A DNA stretch of 64,000 nucleotides from Closterium sp. NIES-65 (GCA_948144175.1 CANXME010002057.1:2838001-2902000), one strand, 5' to 3'; shown: positions 38,028 to 50,175, counted from the stretch's first letter. Translations and numbers: made by a program. The notes: generated by a model not told the origin, from the letters alone.

Positions 38028-39279
38028 TGTGAAGAAATGAGGAATGAATGAACTAGCAAGCAGGTGGATACAAGTAGGAAAACCTAAAAGTGTTGTACCC
38101 CATTTTGTCTACCCCACTACAGCCTACACAGACTATAGCATATGAGTTTGACATTAGATACTAAGGACGGAGTCTTCAAAGATTAGGAGCCTAAATTTCT
38201 CAAAATCGTTTGCTTAGAATTCTGGACACAAACGTCAAGTTCACTAGAAACTCCGTCGACAAAAGACGCACTATTCAAACTTACCAAACTCAAATATGTT
38301 GTAGCCCTGGTCCGTGGCTACAATTCCCAATCTGAATCATATCAAAGCATGGAGAATATCTCGAGTTATCAATTTTGGCACACTAGTGGGTATGCTGCCA
38401 TAGCAACTTAACTCAATCACAATTAACTCACAAGTTCACACAAGAAAGTTGGAGTAGCTAGAAACCAGGTAGGAGAGAAGAGGAGGACGAGAGGGAAGGT
38501 CCCTAAGCAGTTCCCAACCAAGGAAACCCCATAAACACATCAAATCCCCTCCCTATAGCAACCCCACTTTTACTTTTGTCACTTTCAGATATCTGCTCAA
38601 GCAAAAAAACATTCACAGACACTCAGGAAATCCAAACCACACCAAACACAAATTCTTGCACACGCTCACACCACGTATGAAACACACGAACATGTGATGG
38701 GAGGCAGACAGACATGAATGCAAATGATAGCATCACATAACATTAGGCAAAAAGTTGGTACAAGTATAAACCTAATTGGGTTGTACCCCATGTACGCTAC
38801 CCCACGACAGCCTACACAACACACATAACATAATAGTTTGACACACCCCCATAGGCAAGGTGGGGGAGAACAGGGGTCGCAGGACTAGTTAAGAAAAGCA
38901 AAGCAAGCTCAGGGTGGATCACGAAGTTACCACACACTCTGAGCACAAGCAAAAGGCCACAAGGCCAGTTCACATGCAAAAATATATAATTGGGAACAAG
39001 CAGTACAGTGATCACAACCTAGCAAGTGTAAGCATGCAGGTATAAGTATATAGATCACAGTACAAGCAAAGTCACGAAGTGAGCAAGTGAGGGAAAGTAG
39101 GCACAAGGCCTAACGCAGTACAGAAATGCTGATGATCATGAGGCTGAAGTGCCTTGGTGAATATATCAGTAATGTTGATCCAAGTGGCCACGTAAGCAAG
39201 ACAAAGATGACCACGCTGCTGCAACTCTCAAGCAAGGAAGTAACGCAGAGCGATGTGCTTCGTCCTGTGCTCCAGTCTG

Positions 39280-39454
39280 TGTGAAAATAGTAGGCAGAAG
39301 TAGAAGCCATAGCTAAGAAAGCCCTAGCTAGGCAAGAAACAGTTTAGGCAAAAAGGGGTTCACTAGCAGTAATGGGGATACAAATAGCAAATTTTAGAAG
39401 GGTTGTACTCGCTATAGAGCACCCCACTACAGGCTAGAGCATAACATTCTGACA
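39280..39454 (-). repeat. 3' LTR of Y2
   Basis: 175 bp, a longer variant of the Y1 LTR. The shared half contains AGGGTTGTACTCGCTATAGAGC on the plus strand, as in Y1 on its opposite strand. Confidence 0.88.
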
Positions 39455-40298
39455 CACCCCCATAGCCAAAGTGGGGTGTAATCAGCAGAGTAAGCAAAGC
39501 AGAACAAGCTCAGGGTGGATCACAATGTCACCACACATTCTGAGCACAAGTTCAAGAAGCAACAGTTTAAAGTTCACAAATGTAAGCAAAGCTAGAGGCT
39601 ATCGCAGAGGGCAAGTGAGGAGGAGGAGGCGAGACTGTAAGAGGAGAGGAGATAGGAGGCGACGACTCAAGCTGCAGACACACGGGCAACAGGAGGCACA
39701 CTGGCACAGCGGCTACTGGAACAGCGCTCCGGACTACTGGAGTAACTGGCCCCGCGGCTAAAAGTAGCGGCAGACGAGCAATGGACCCACGGGCGACTGG
39801 CACAGGTGGCTACGACTGGGCTACCGGAGCAATTCCCCGGACTACAGATGCTGCTGGCGACACGATGGCAACCTCCGTGCAACCTCCCCAAACAGTCCCA
39901 CCCCTCCTTACACGCACCCCCTGCTTCACCCCTAGCTCCACTCCCACGTCACCCCCCTAGCACCACTCCTTCGGCTCCCACACACCCACCCCCCTGAGCG
40001 GCAGCTGCAGTAGCGGGAGACGGAGGATGAGGAGGAGCAAGGGACGCCGCTGAGAAACTGCACCCCCATACCCCCACACGCTCCACCCCCAAACCCTAAT
40101 GCAGGAGCACAAGCAGTAGCAGGGGTGGGGCGCCATCAGAGGCACGGGGGACAGCGGGCAGTGCAGGGGCAGCAAAGAACGGGCCGCCCACGGGCCTGGC
40201 ACAGCCGCCCGAACCGCGCGCAGGCGGCCCGATCCGCGCGCGGGCCTGGCGCAGCCCGTACGGGCCGCGCGCAGCCTGTACGGGCCGCGCGCAGGCCA

Positions 40299-40342
40299 CG
40301 ACGGGCGACGGGGGGCGACGCGCGGGTCCCCGTCGCCCGTTG
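40299..40342 (-). other. Conserved hairpin in the Y2 interior
   Basis: The same long GC stem as 6132-6175 of Y1, with one weak pair near the base. The loop sequence is also nearly the same. Confidence 0.65.
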
Positions 40343-40557
40343 CAGCGCCTCCTGGGGGCGACGCGCCGAGTGACGGGGCAGAAACCCGTCGCGCCCCTCG
40401 GGGCGCACGGCGGGCAGAAAACCGCCGCGCGCCTTGGGGCGCACGGCGGGCTGAAAACCGCCGCGCACCACGGAGCGCGCGGCGGACTGGGAGTAGCAGT
40501 AGCAGCGGAAGCAGTGAGGTGGGACCCACAGGCCAGAAGCATATCGCTCTGATACCA

Positions 40558-40732
40558 TGTGAAAATAGTAGGCAGAACTAGAAGCCATAGCTAGGAAAGC
40601 CCTAGCTAGGCAAGAAACAGTTTAGGCAAAAAGGGGTTCACTAGCAGTAATGGGGATACAAATAGCAAACCCTAGAAGGGTTGTACTCGCTATAGAGCAC
40701 CCCACTACAGGCTGGAGCATAACATTCTGACA
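40558..40732 (-). repeat. 5' LTR of Y2
   Basis: 175 bp, the partner of 39280-39454, followed inside by the primer site. Confidence 0.88.
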
Positions 40733-40737
40733 GTCTG

Positions 40738-43709
40738 TGCTCCTGACACAAGGCAATCATGACCTTGTTGTCTACGTACAGATCTGGAGGAGAACTAGGC
40801 CGCTCTCCCAAGTCGGTCAATAGGTAGGTGAGCTAGCGTAACTCCTGTGCAGCCATGGCCCCTCCGTAGATCTCAGCCTCACAACTGAAACTAAGAACAG
40901 AAGACGAGCGGGTAGACCGCAAAGAAACAGATCTGGAGCCAAGGTTGAAATTGTAACCCTGTGACGACCGCTGCGTAGCCAAGTCGTCAACCCAAGACGC
41001 GTCTGCGTGGCCAGTAATAACAGCTCGACTCCGTCCTCCAAGCACGAGCCCCATGCCCGACGTACTGCACAAGTAGCTTAACACCCTCTTAGCGGCCTCC
41101 CAGTGCTCTGGTCGGTGTCTCCCGAGCGCAGCGTAGCGTGGCAGGATGCTGAGAGGGTAAGCAAGGTCAGGTCAAGTGCAGGTCATCAGGTACATGAGGC
41201 AGCCCACAAGCTCTAGATACGGGCCATTCGGCTCTACGGACTCGTCTGAAGGTGGAGCTGAGAGCGAGTGACCGGCAGGCGGAGGAGTGGATTGTGGCGA
41301 GGACTATGTGAAGCCGAAGCGCTGAAGGACCTGCTGCACCATTTGTGACTGAGTCAGGGTGATGGTGCGGCGTGTTCTGTCCCGGGTGATCTACAAGCCA
41401 AGATTGCTACGCAGCTCACCTAGGTCTGTGCACGTGAGTCTCTACTGCAACTCATACTTCACTATAGTCATTGCCCTAGTGTCAGCAATGGCAAAAACCA
41501 AGTCGTCGACGTACACGAGGATGTAGAACGGTGGCAACGAAGTGTCGGTGCGCAGAGCAGTGACGGCCAGCAGTCGAAGGAGCAAACCCAAGAGCCGCAA
41601 GTGTTGTCCTCAATGTGTCATGCCACTCACGAGGTGCCTGGTGGAGACTGTAGACTGGCCGCCGGAAGCTCCACTGGGTACCTGCAGGAAACGACCCAGT
41701 GAAGCCAGGTTGGCGGGGCAGCCAGATCCCCACGTGCAGGCTGCCCTTTAAGAAAGCTATGCTGAAGTCATGATAGTGAAGCGCGTGGTTACGCTTAGCG
41801 GCGACGAGCAGTAGCACCCGAAGAGTGGTCATCTTTGGGGTAGGGGAGAAGGTCTAGAAAAACTCAACTCCCTGACGCTGACTAAAGCCTCTAGCAACTT
41901 AACGAGCCTTGAAGACGGGCGGAGAACCCGGCGGCCGCTTCACCCTAATAATCCACATGCCATCGACTATGTTTGCCCTAGGAGGGGGAACTGCGTTGAC
42001 GTAAGTGCCTGTGGACTTCCAGGATGCCATCCCAGAGTCCATGGTTGTCTGCCAGTCAGAGGAGTAGAGACCCGTAATCGCCTTCGCGTAAGAGCGTGGG
42101 GTCGGGATGTTTGGAGCATCCGGGTCTCCCTCAAGTGCAAGCAGCATGGACACGAGATGAGGTACAGCAGCTGCAAGACACTCAAATTCCTCCTGCCTAT
42201 CCTCAAGGACGTCCGTGCTAAGAGCACACTCACCCCCGATGGATGGAGGACAGACAGACTCAGACTCGGCAACAAGACTAGCAGCGTAGTCGAGACGAGA
42301 GCTAGTAGCAAAGTCGACAAGTTCAGCAACTAGGGCAGACGAAGCAGTGGACTCAAACGAAGGGTCGGTGATAAAAGTGGCTAGGAGACGGGTGACAGTA
42401 GGACTGGCAACATGAACTAAGTCAGACTCAGGGTCTGGACCGTCAGGAAGAGAGGAGGCAGGAGGAGGCGGCAGGGGAACTCGTAGTGGAACAAAGGAAG
42501 GACGAAGTGTAATATTGTGAGTGCAGGGGACAGGAGGAGGACGCGAACGAGGAACATGACTACCAGTGCGACCAGCGCGAACAAGCGAGGCAGGGTGAGA
42601 CGCAGGCTTACGATGCTCTGTAAGAGAGTCTGTGTGCTTAGTGTAAGGAGAAGGAGCAGGCAGTGGGGAGGCTGGCTGTAACTGTGGCTGCGACTGGTCT
42701 AGCGGTGGACATAGTAGAGGCGGAATAAGGTCAGTAGAAGACGGGAGACCAAGAACCTGGTGAAGCAGTGAAATGAAGTACGGTCGTGGCCGCACAGTGC
42801 CACTACCGACAGCTCCAGCACCCCCAGCGCCAGCACCTTCAGCTTCAGGGTCTCCAGCTCCAGCACCCCCAACGCCAGCAACTCTAGCTCCAGGGTCTCG
42901 AGCTCCATTACCCGCAGGACCACCAGCTCTAGCACCTCCAGCAGCTCTAATACCTGCAGCACCTCTAGAAGCAGCAGAACCACCATCTCTCGCAGCTCCA
43001 GTACCTCCAGCACAAGCACCTCCAGGACCAGCAGCTCGAGCACCTCCAGCACCTCCAATAGTAGCAGCACCACCAGCTCCGGCAGCTCCAGTACCTCCAG
43101 CATGAGCACCTCCAAGACCAGCAGCTCCAGCACCTCCAGTAGCAGCACCACCACCAGCTCCGACAACTCCAGTACCTTCAGTACGAGCACCTCCGGGACC
43201 AGCAGCTCCAGCAACTCCAGGAGTAGCAGCACCAGTGCCTCCAGCGCCAGCGCCTCCAGTGGCAAGACCTCCGGCTCCAGCAGAGCGGCTCCGAAGGCGG
43301 GTGCGCTAAGCGTATCACTCGCGCAGCTACTGTGGCGAGAGAGGCTCCCGCTGGATAGACCGCTGGGGCGAGGCACCAGTGGGACCTCCAAGACTAGTAG
43401 CTCTAGCACCCCCAGTAACTCCAGTACCAGTAGTACCTCCAGCACCTCCAGGACTAGCAGATCCAGGGCCTCCAGCTCTAGCAGTGCCACTCCGAAGGCG
43501 AGTGCGAGCCAATGCGACACTCACCAATCCCATTCTGCTGTGGGGAGGCCGGAAGCGTGAACGTCTGGCGGATGCCCTCCGCCCGACAGAAGGCCAGCAT
43601 AAGGTTGGAAGAAAACTCTCCACCTCTGTCAGAGTGCAGACGCAGAACAGGAAGGTCCGAGCCGAAACTCTAGCAGAGCTGACGACGGGCAGCGCGGATC
43701 CAGTCGATC
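40738..43709 (-). pseudogene. pol region of U (RNase H, RT, linker, integrase end)
   Basis: Minus-strand Copia pol remains. RNase H sequence HADASWVDDLATQRSSQ lies near 40985-41010. RT lies at about 41480-41950, with SIAFLKGSLH and YSLHQAPREWHD. The linker carries an AAELVDFATSS-like segment (about 42300), and a repetitive Leu/Glu or Gly/Ala tract (about 42800-43250) depends on frame. At 43709 the V insertion separates it from the integrase start at 50176. Badly decayed, many breaks. Confidence 0.75.
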
Positions 43710-44576
43710 TGTTATGTGATGCTATCACTTTCATTCACATCTGTCTGCCTCCCATCATATGTTCGTGCGTTGCATGCGTGGTGTGAGCGTGTGCAAGAAT
43801 TTGTGTTTGGTGTGGTTTGGATTCTCTGAGTGTGTGTGTGAATGTTATTTGGCTTGAGCTGATATGTGAAGTGCCTCCACTGCTTAAGAGCTTTTCGACG
43901 AACCAATTATCGCTTCAATCGGAGCACGAACAAGAAAGTTACGAACATTTGAACTTCGTATGCTTCTCATATTTGGTTGTGGTGACTATGGGAAGTTGTG
44001 GGGTTGAATCTATAAGGGGTACAGACTTTTGGGGGTTGGGAAATTCGTCAACGTCACTCTAGATGCTGCCAAGTGGTTGGGAGGAGCCAAACCAGGTTGG
44101 CAAGTGTGGCCAAGTTGGGCAAGGTGGATGGCATGGGTTGGAAAGTGACAAAAGTAAAAGTGGGGTTCCTATAGGGAAGGGATTTGGTGTGCTTATGGGG
44201 TTTCCTTGGTTGGGGACTCCTTGGGGACCTTCCCTCTCGTCCTCATCTTCCCTCTCACCTGGTTAATTGCTACTCCAACTTTCTTGTGTGAAATTGTGAG
44301 ACAATTGTTATTGAGTTAAGATTCTATGGCAGCTAACCCCCTAGTGCGCAGAAATTCATAACTCAAGAAATACTTAATCGTATTGTACAATTCAAATTGG
44401 GAATTGTAGCCACTGACTAGGGCTACATCATATCTGAGTTTGGTGAAGTTTTTACTATGCGGTTTTTGTAGACGGCGTTTCTTGTGAGCGCGACTATTCT
44501 GTCCAGATTTAGAGACCAACGATTTTGAGATATTTAGGCCGCTAATCTTCGTAGACCTCCTCCTTAGTCTCTAACA
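43710..44576 (+). repeat. 5' LTR of V
   Basis: 867 bp, TGTTATGTGATGC to AGTCTCTAACA. Confidence 0.92.
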
Positions 44577-44578
44577 AG

Positions 44579-44590
44579 TGGTATCAGAGC
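44579..44590 (+). promoter_or_regulatory. Primer-binding site of V
   Basis: TGGTATCAGAGC two bases after the LTR end, the initiator-Met type. Confidence 0.92.
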
Positions 44591-44811
44591 TGATTAAGGA
44601 CTTTGTGGAGAGTCTACTGAAGTGTGAAGACCCTCCTAGACCCACCATGGCTGTGGGCGTGCCTAAGTGGAGTTCTGGAGGTTGCATGTGACTTCCGCTA
44701 AGGGGAAACTCTGCCGAAATTTCGTTGGCGCCGACACTTGTGAAGATTGTGTGGATCTACATTGTGACCAGCAAAAGGGGGAGCTGTAACATGTGATTGA
44801 GAGCAGAGGAG

Positions 44812-46320
44812 ATGAGTCAAGGAAGTGGAGAAGCAGCTGAGAAGAGGAGTGAACCGCCACCATCCAAGATTGAAGCGTTGGATGGCTCCAACTACGAGGA
44901 ATGGAGCGGGCGGATGAGGAGCGTCCTCAAGCGCTACAAGCTGCTGAAAATTGCGATGGGAGAAGAGAAGATGCCCAAGGAAGGAGATGCTCGGGATCGG
45001 TGGATTGAGCGGAGCGCGGTGTTGTTCGACCTCATCTTGCAATCAGTCAACAACGACATGTTCCAGCACATCAAGGACCTGGTTGAGTTGGACGACTCCG
45101 GTCCAAAGACGTGGAAGCTACTGCGCGACGTGGTTCAGCCCAACACGCTGCCGATGGTGATCGTATTGGAGAAGGAGCTGGCTACCCTCTCCATGCGGCC
45201 AGGAGACGATGTGAAGCCGGTGCTTGACAAGGTCAAGGACACCTATGCGAGGATGGCAGCGGCGGGCAGCAAGGTGTCGTAGATGCAGCAGTGCACCAAG
45301 ATCATCTCGGTGCTCGACAACTCATGGGACAACCTCATCCCCACCCTCAACGCTCAGCAGGACAAGTGGACGCCTGAGTGGCTACGGCAGCAGATCTTGC
45401 AGGAGGACTTCCGCAAGCGCCACACTGGAGGTGGTGCTGCCAACAAAACTGCTGAGGGATATGGAGCTGCAGGAGGCAGCAGAGGAAGAGGGGGAGGGAG
45501 AGGCCGAGGCCGTGGGAGAGGCTTTGGCAAAGGGAGAAGCCGAGGTGACTACAACGAGGGGCATGGGAGCTCTGGAGGCAGGGGGAGCACCCGAATGGAG
45601 GGAGCTTGCTGGTACTGCAAGAAGGCTGGACACCCGTGGTTCAAGTGTTTTAGCCGGCCTGAGGGATGGGCACCCCCAGGCATGAAGCCGCCAAGTGGTG
45701 AACGTGCACGAGGTGGCGGTGTGCAAGGTTCAGGTGCACAAAGTGATGGTGCACAAGGTAAAGCCGACCCTGGGATGTTTCTCATGGTTGAGGATGTGCA
45801 AGGGAGTGGGGGTGATGTGGGTTCAGTTGGGAAGGTTGTGATGCACCCCCTCACTCACTGGGTAATCGATTCAGGTTGCACAAGTCACATGACCCTATGG
45901 GCAGATTTGCTTGACGAGGTGAAACCCCCTGGGAAGATCAAGTTTGTGGCTGCCGCTTTAGGTGCTTTGCTCCCTGTGATTGGTGTGGGGAATGCCAAGG
46001 ACCACTTGCACTTGTGGGGCTGGGGAATGTGCTGTTGGTTGAAGGTTTGTCCGCTAACCTCCTCTCTGTGCGCCGGCTGCAGAAAAGCAAGGCCAAAGTG
46101 ACTTTCGGCCCAACCAGCTGCTGTTCAAAGCTTGGGAAGTTGCTGCTGTGGGACTTGGAGGAGAAGAGCAGCTGCATCAAGGACCTCTGGCAGCTGCCCA
46201 TCATTCCTTGGAATGGGAAACCACCAGCAACGGCAGCGGCAGCGGCAACGACTAAAACAACTGCGGGAGGAGAGGAGACTGCACCAACTGATGGGGCCCT
46301 GGATGCAGTCAAGAAGGTGT
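44812..46320 (+). pseudogene. Gag and protease region of V
   Basis: Starts at ATG 44812 (MSQGSGEAAEKRSEPPPSK), the ATG nearest to the DUF4219-like opening IEALDGSNYEEWSGRM; an earlier ATG at 44797 is not in a better setting. It continues with UBN2-type Gag (TWKLLRDVVQPN, LEKELATLSMRPGDDV), an Arg/Gly-rich basic segment, a CCHC knuckle CWYCKKAGHPWFKC (about 45607-45650), and the protease signature HWVIDSGCTSHMT (about 45857-45896). The domain order is normal for Copia. It has breaks. Confidence 0.8.
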
Positions 46321-46346
46321 AGTAGCCACAGCAGCCACATGGTAAG

Positions 46347-47714
46347 GTGCTTGCAGGTGTGGATGGGACAGCTGCATGGGCAAAGGCTTCATCCGGGAGT
46401 GGTGAGGCCGATTGGGAGAGGTGGCACGAGAGGTTGTGTCATGTGAATTTCCCTATGCTTCAGAAGCTACTTAAGGATGGGTGCTTGAAGGGGTTGGAGG
46501 TGAAGGGGGCAGCGAAGGAGATTGGGAGCTGCCCTACATGCCTTGAGACCAAGTTCACGAAATTTCCCTTCAGCAGCAGCACGGGACCAGCCAAGGCTCC
46601 ACTTGCACTTGTGCACATGGATGTGGTGGGCCCCACGAGGGCCCTTTCTCTCTCGAGCAGCCGCTACTTCTTGACCATTGTGGACGACCACACGCGTGCG
46701 GTGTGGGTCTACCCTCTGAAGACTAAGGGGGAGGTGGCGGCGGCTGTTCTCAAGGAGTGGATACCGAGAGCTCAAAGGGAGAGCGGACACAAGGTGAAGG
46801 TGATCCGCACTGACAACGGGGGAGAATTCATTGGCGCTGATTCTGAGGCGGTGTTGAAGAAGAAGGGGATCCAGCATCAGCTCACGGTGCCCTACAACTC
46901 TCAGCAGAACGGCGTGGCTGAGCGGTTCAACCGGACCCTGCAGGAAGGTGCTCGCACTCTCCTTGGGCGTGCAGGGCTGCCGGATCCGTTTTGGGTGACG
47001 GCACTGCAGCAGGTCGCCCTTGTGAAGAACAGGGTGCTGGCGACTGTGGGGGACAAGCAGTGGGTTCCCTACACCAAGTGGTATAGGAGTGCACCAGCAT
47101 TCAACATGCTGAGAGCCTTCGGCTGCATAGTGGTGTTTCACGTGCCTAAGGAGAAGAGGGGAAAACTGGAAGCTTCTGGGAGATGGGGTGTGCACTTGGG
47201 GCTTGCTAAGGATCACAAGGGCTGGTTGATATGGGACTTGACCAGCCAGCAGCTGACTGTGTCGAGGGATGTGAAGTTCCTCGAGTCCTTATACGACAAG
47301 GAGTGGAAGCAGCAGCAGCAGAAGCTTCCTACTACACCGCTGATCATTGAGGCTGATGAGGTGCAGCGGCCTTGGAGGCAAGTGCAGGTCAGTGTCTCAG
47401 AGGAGGAGATTTCTGGGGTGACTGAGGATGGGGGAGAACCTCAGGTGGAGGAACAGCAGCAGCAGCAGCAGCAGCCGCAGGAGCAGCAGCAAGGTGCTCC
47501 ACAAGGTGCCGCACGTACGGCTGACTGTCCCAGGAGGGATGTGCGCCCTCCTAACCGGCTGACCTATCCGAGCTTTGGCAAGCCAAAGGTGGTAAGGGCT
47601 GGGAGTGTGGCTGAGCAGTGTGATGAGGATGAGATAGCACACTGCTACTGGGCAGCCGTCCTTAAGCCCAAGACGATAGCCGAGGCGTTGAGCGGACCAG
47701 ATGCTGAGAAGTGA
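46347..47714 (+). pseudogene. Integrase region of V
   Basis: GAG-pre-integrase WHERLCHVNFPMLQKLL with a CPTC pair (about 46430-46545). The integrase core has LVHMDVVGP, VIRTDNGGEFIG (about 46797-46835) and YNSQQNGVAERFNRT (about 46890-46935), and is followed by a Gln-rich linker with a CAG run near 47452-47490. The C-terminal part has the NRLTYPSFGKP word also found in R, so V and R are related subfamilies. Confidence 0.85.
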
Positions 47715-47723
47715 AAGCAGAGT

Positions 47724-49248
47724 GTGAAGGAGGAGTATGATTCTCTACTGGAGAACGAGATGTGGGAGCTGTGTGAGCTGCCACCTGGGAAGAAGGCCAT
47801 TTCTTCCAAGTTGATCTTTAGGCATAAGTACGGACCTGATGGGGAGCTGACCCGCTACAAGTCAAGGCTTGTAGCTAAGGGATTTCAGCAGACAAAGGGA
47901 AAGGACTTCAACGAGGTTTATGCTCCTGTGGGGAAAGGCACGACACTGCGGGTGTCATTGGCAATGGCAGAAAACCGTGGATGGCGGGTGAAGCAAATGG
48001 ACATAACCACCGCCTTCCTCAATGGGATCATACTGGAGGAGCTGTACATGTTACAGCCTGAGGGATTGGATGATGGGAGCGGCAGGGTGTGCAGGCTGAA
48101 GAAGGCCATCTATGGCTTGAAGCAGGCTCCTCGTGCATGGTACCACAAGCTGGAGGAGACAATGCTGGCTAGGGGTTTCAAGAAGAGTGAGAGTGATCAC
48201 AGCCTGTTCCTGTTGCAAGAGAAGGAGCAGTTCCTCATGCTCCTGGTGTACGTGGACGACATCCTTCTTTTGTCCGAGTCACCTGCGATGATTGAGCGTG
48301 TGGAGGAGATGCTGGAGATGCAGTTCAAGTGCTCGAAAGATGGGAGATGTGAAGTACTACCTGGGAATGCATGTGGAGAGGGACCTTGACAAGGGAGTGT
48401 TGAGGTTGCACCAGAGGAAGTACTGTGAGGGGCTGGCCAAGAAGTATGGGCTGCAAGATGGAGGAAAGCCAGCCACCCCACTGCCTTCGGGGTTCACAGT
48501 GGAGCCTTGTGCTGATGAGGAGGTGGTGGGTGAGAGTGATAGGAAGCTGTTTCATTCCATGGTTGGGGCGCTCAACTATGCGGCCAACCACACACGGCCT
48601 GACATTGCCTTTGCAACATCCATGCTTGCAAGTGTGGTTTCACGCCCCAGTCATGAGCAGCTGGAAGCGGCCAAGAGGTTGGTCCGCTATGTGAGTGCAA
48701 CGGCATCAGTGGGTTTGGAGTACAGTGCTGTGCGACAGAGGCTGCAGAGGGGTGCAGCTGAATTGAGCAAGGGGGAGATGCTCTTGACCTGCTACACTAA
48801 CGCTAGCTTCAACTCTGTGAAGGCGGATGGCACCAGCATTGGAGGCTATGTGTGCCTGTTTGGAGGTGGTGCAGTGAGCTGGCGCAGTAAGAAGCAGAAT
48901 GAGGTGGGGCAGTCCTCATGTGAGACAGAGTACATGGCCCTGCATCATGGGGCAAAGGAGGAGGTGTGGCTGAGGCGTTTGTTGGAGGAAATTGGAGTTG
49001 GTCAGAGGGAGCCGACAATCATGTTCTGTGACAATGAGTCGGGCGTGAAGCTTCCAAAGAACGCTTGCCTTCATGGGCTGACAAATCACATCAGGCCTAA
49101 GTGGCACTGGGTGAGGAGGCTCCTTGACAAGGAGGTGCGGCTGGAGGTTGTGAAGACCCATCAGCAGGCGGTTGACATTCTCACCAAGCGCCTGGCTGAA
49201 TTTGAGCATTGGAAGGGCATGAAACTTGCTGGAATGAGTGTGCATTGA
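47724..49248 (+). pseudogene. Reverse transcriptase and RNase H region of V
   Basis: RT with KSRLVAKGFQQTKGKDF, QMDITTAFLNG, YGLKQAPRAWYH and LLVYVDDILLLSE (about 48238-48280). RNase H with CYTNASFNSVKADG (about 48790), GGYVCLFGGGAVSWRS, CETEYMALHHGAKEEVWLRRLL, FCDNESGVKL and a C-terminal QQAVDILTKRL (about 49150-49200). It ends just ahead of the polypurine tract. Confidence 0.85.
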
Positions 49249-49305
49249 GGGTGCATGCTTGAGCTGTGGCATGTGGGATGATGGTAGGCAGCCAGAGGGG
49301 GAGTT

Positions 49306-50170
49306 TGTTATGTGATGCTATCACTTGCATTCACATCTGTCTGCCTCCCATCATATGTTCGTGCGTTGCATGCGTAGTGTGAGCGTGTGCAAGAATTTGT
49401 GTTTGGTGTGGTTTGGATTCTCTGAGTGTGTGTGAATGTTATTTGGCTTGATCAGATATCTGACGTTCCTCCACTGCTTAAGAGCTTTCCGACGAACCAA
49501 GTATCGCTTCAATCGGATCACGAACAACAAAGTTACAAACATTTGAGCTTCGTATGCTTCTCATATTTGGTTGTGGTGACTATGGGAAGTTGTGGGGTTG
49601 ACTCTATACAGGGTACAGACTTTTGGGGGTTGGGAAATTCGTCAACATCACTGTAGATGCTGCCAAGTGGTTGGGAGGAGCCAAACCAGGTTGGCAAGTG
49701 TGGCCAAGTTGGGCAAGGTGGATGGCATGGGTTGGAAAGTGACAAAGGTAAAAGTGGGGTTCCTATAGGGAAGGGATTTGGTGTGCTTATGGGGTTTCCT
49801 TGGTTGGTGACTCCTTGGGGACCTTCCCTCTCGTCCTCCTCTTCCCTCCCACCTGGTTAATTGCTACTCCAACTTTCTTTTGTGAAATTGTGAGACAATT
49901 GTTATTGAGTTAAGATTCTATGGTAGCTTACCCCCTAGTGCGCCGAAATTCATAACTCAAGAAATACTTCACCTTATCGTACAATTCAAATTGGGAATTG
50001 TAGTCACAGACTAGGGTTACAACATATCTGAGGTTGGTGAAGTTTTGACTATGCGGTTTTTGTAGACGGCGTTTCTTGTGAGCGCGACTATTCTGTCCAG
50101 AAATTGAGACCAACGATTTCGAGATATTTAGGCCTTTAATCTTCGTAGACCTCGTCCTTAGTCTCTAACA
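49306..50170 (+). repeat. 3' LTR of V
   Basis: 865 bp, the partner of 43710-44576, directly followed by CGATC and integrase sequence of U. Confidence 0.92.
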
Positions 50171-50175
50171 CGATC

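Larger units (their letters stand above)
35343..38153 (-). mobile_element. Short Copia derivative S2 (2.8 kb, two LTRs)
   Basis: Minus-strand element with 126-bp LTRs at 38028-38153 and 35343-35468 and a TTAGA duplication (35338-35342, 38154-38158). In order: LTR, primer site and stem-loop (37999-38027), GC-rich leader with minisatellite (about 37230-37990), Gag (37213 down to about 36580), then directly reverse transcriptase/RNase H tail (about 36570-35660), polypurine tract and LTR. Protease, integrase and most of RT are missing, so it is a deletion derivative that would depend on a complete relative. The LTRs differ at about seven of 126 positions, so it is not recent. Confidence 0.92.
35336..38742 (-). 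repeat. Solo V-type LTR, split by S2
   Basis: Sequence matching the V LTR in reverse orientation, 35336-35342 and 38159-38742. It is flanked by TTAGG on both sides. It is shorter than the 865-bp LTRs of V, about 590 bp without S2. The absence of internal sequence together with a matched duplication marks a solo LTR left by LTR-LTR recombination. Confidence 0.88.
35297..38843 (-). repeat. 3' LTR of U, split
   Basis: LTR pieces lie at 35297-35335 and 38748-38843, separated by the solo V-type LTR with TTAGG at both borders (35331-35335, 38743-38747). It shares AACCTAATTGGG with the LTR of T. The outer left boundary is set by similarity to the T and S3 LTRs and may be off by a few bases. Confidence 0.7.
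39280..40732 (-). mobile_element. Non-autonomous LTR element Y2 (1453 bp)
   Basis: Minus-strand relative of Y1. Its 175-bp LTRs lie at 40558-40732 and 39280-39454, with a GTCTG duplication (39275-39279, 40733-40737). It has a canonical primer site TGGTATCAGAGC at 40546-40557 and a polypurine tract before the 3' LTR at 39455-39476. The interior has no enzyme domains. It keeps the hairpin (40299-40342), palindromic CCCGTACGGGC repeats and repeats of the CGCCCCGAGGCGCGCGGCGG type found in Y1. The LTRs differ at about six of 175 sites, older than Y1. Inserted in the RNase H region of U. Confidence 0.9.
43710..50170 (+). mobile_element. Copia element V with two long LTRs
   Basis: Plus-strand Ty1/Copia with LTRs of about 866 bp (43710-44576, 49306-50170) and a CGATC duplication (43705-43709, 50171-50175). 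The canonical primer site TGGTATCAGAGC lies at 44579-44590. Coding sequence runs from 44812 to 49248, and the polypurine stretch CCAGAGGGGGAG at 49292. It is inserted in the integrase region of U. LTR divergence is roughly 3-4 percent by eye. The outline is whole, and the coding sequence has a few breaks (about three or four). Two solo LTRs of this family lie elsewhere in the window. Confidence 0.93.
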
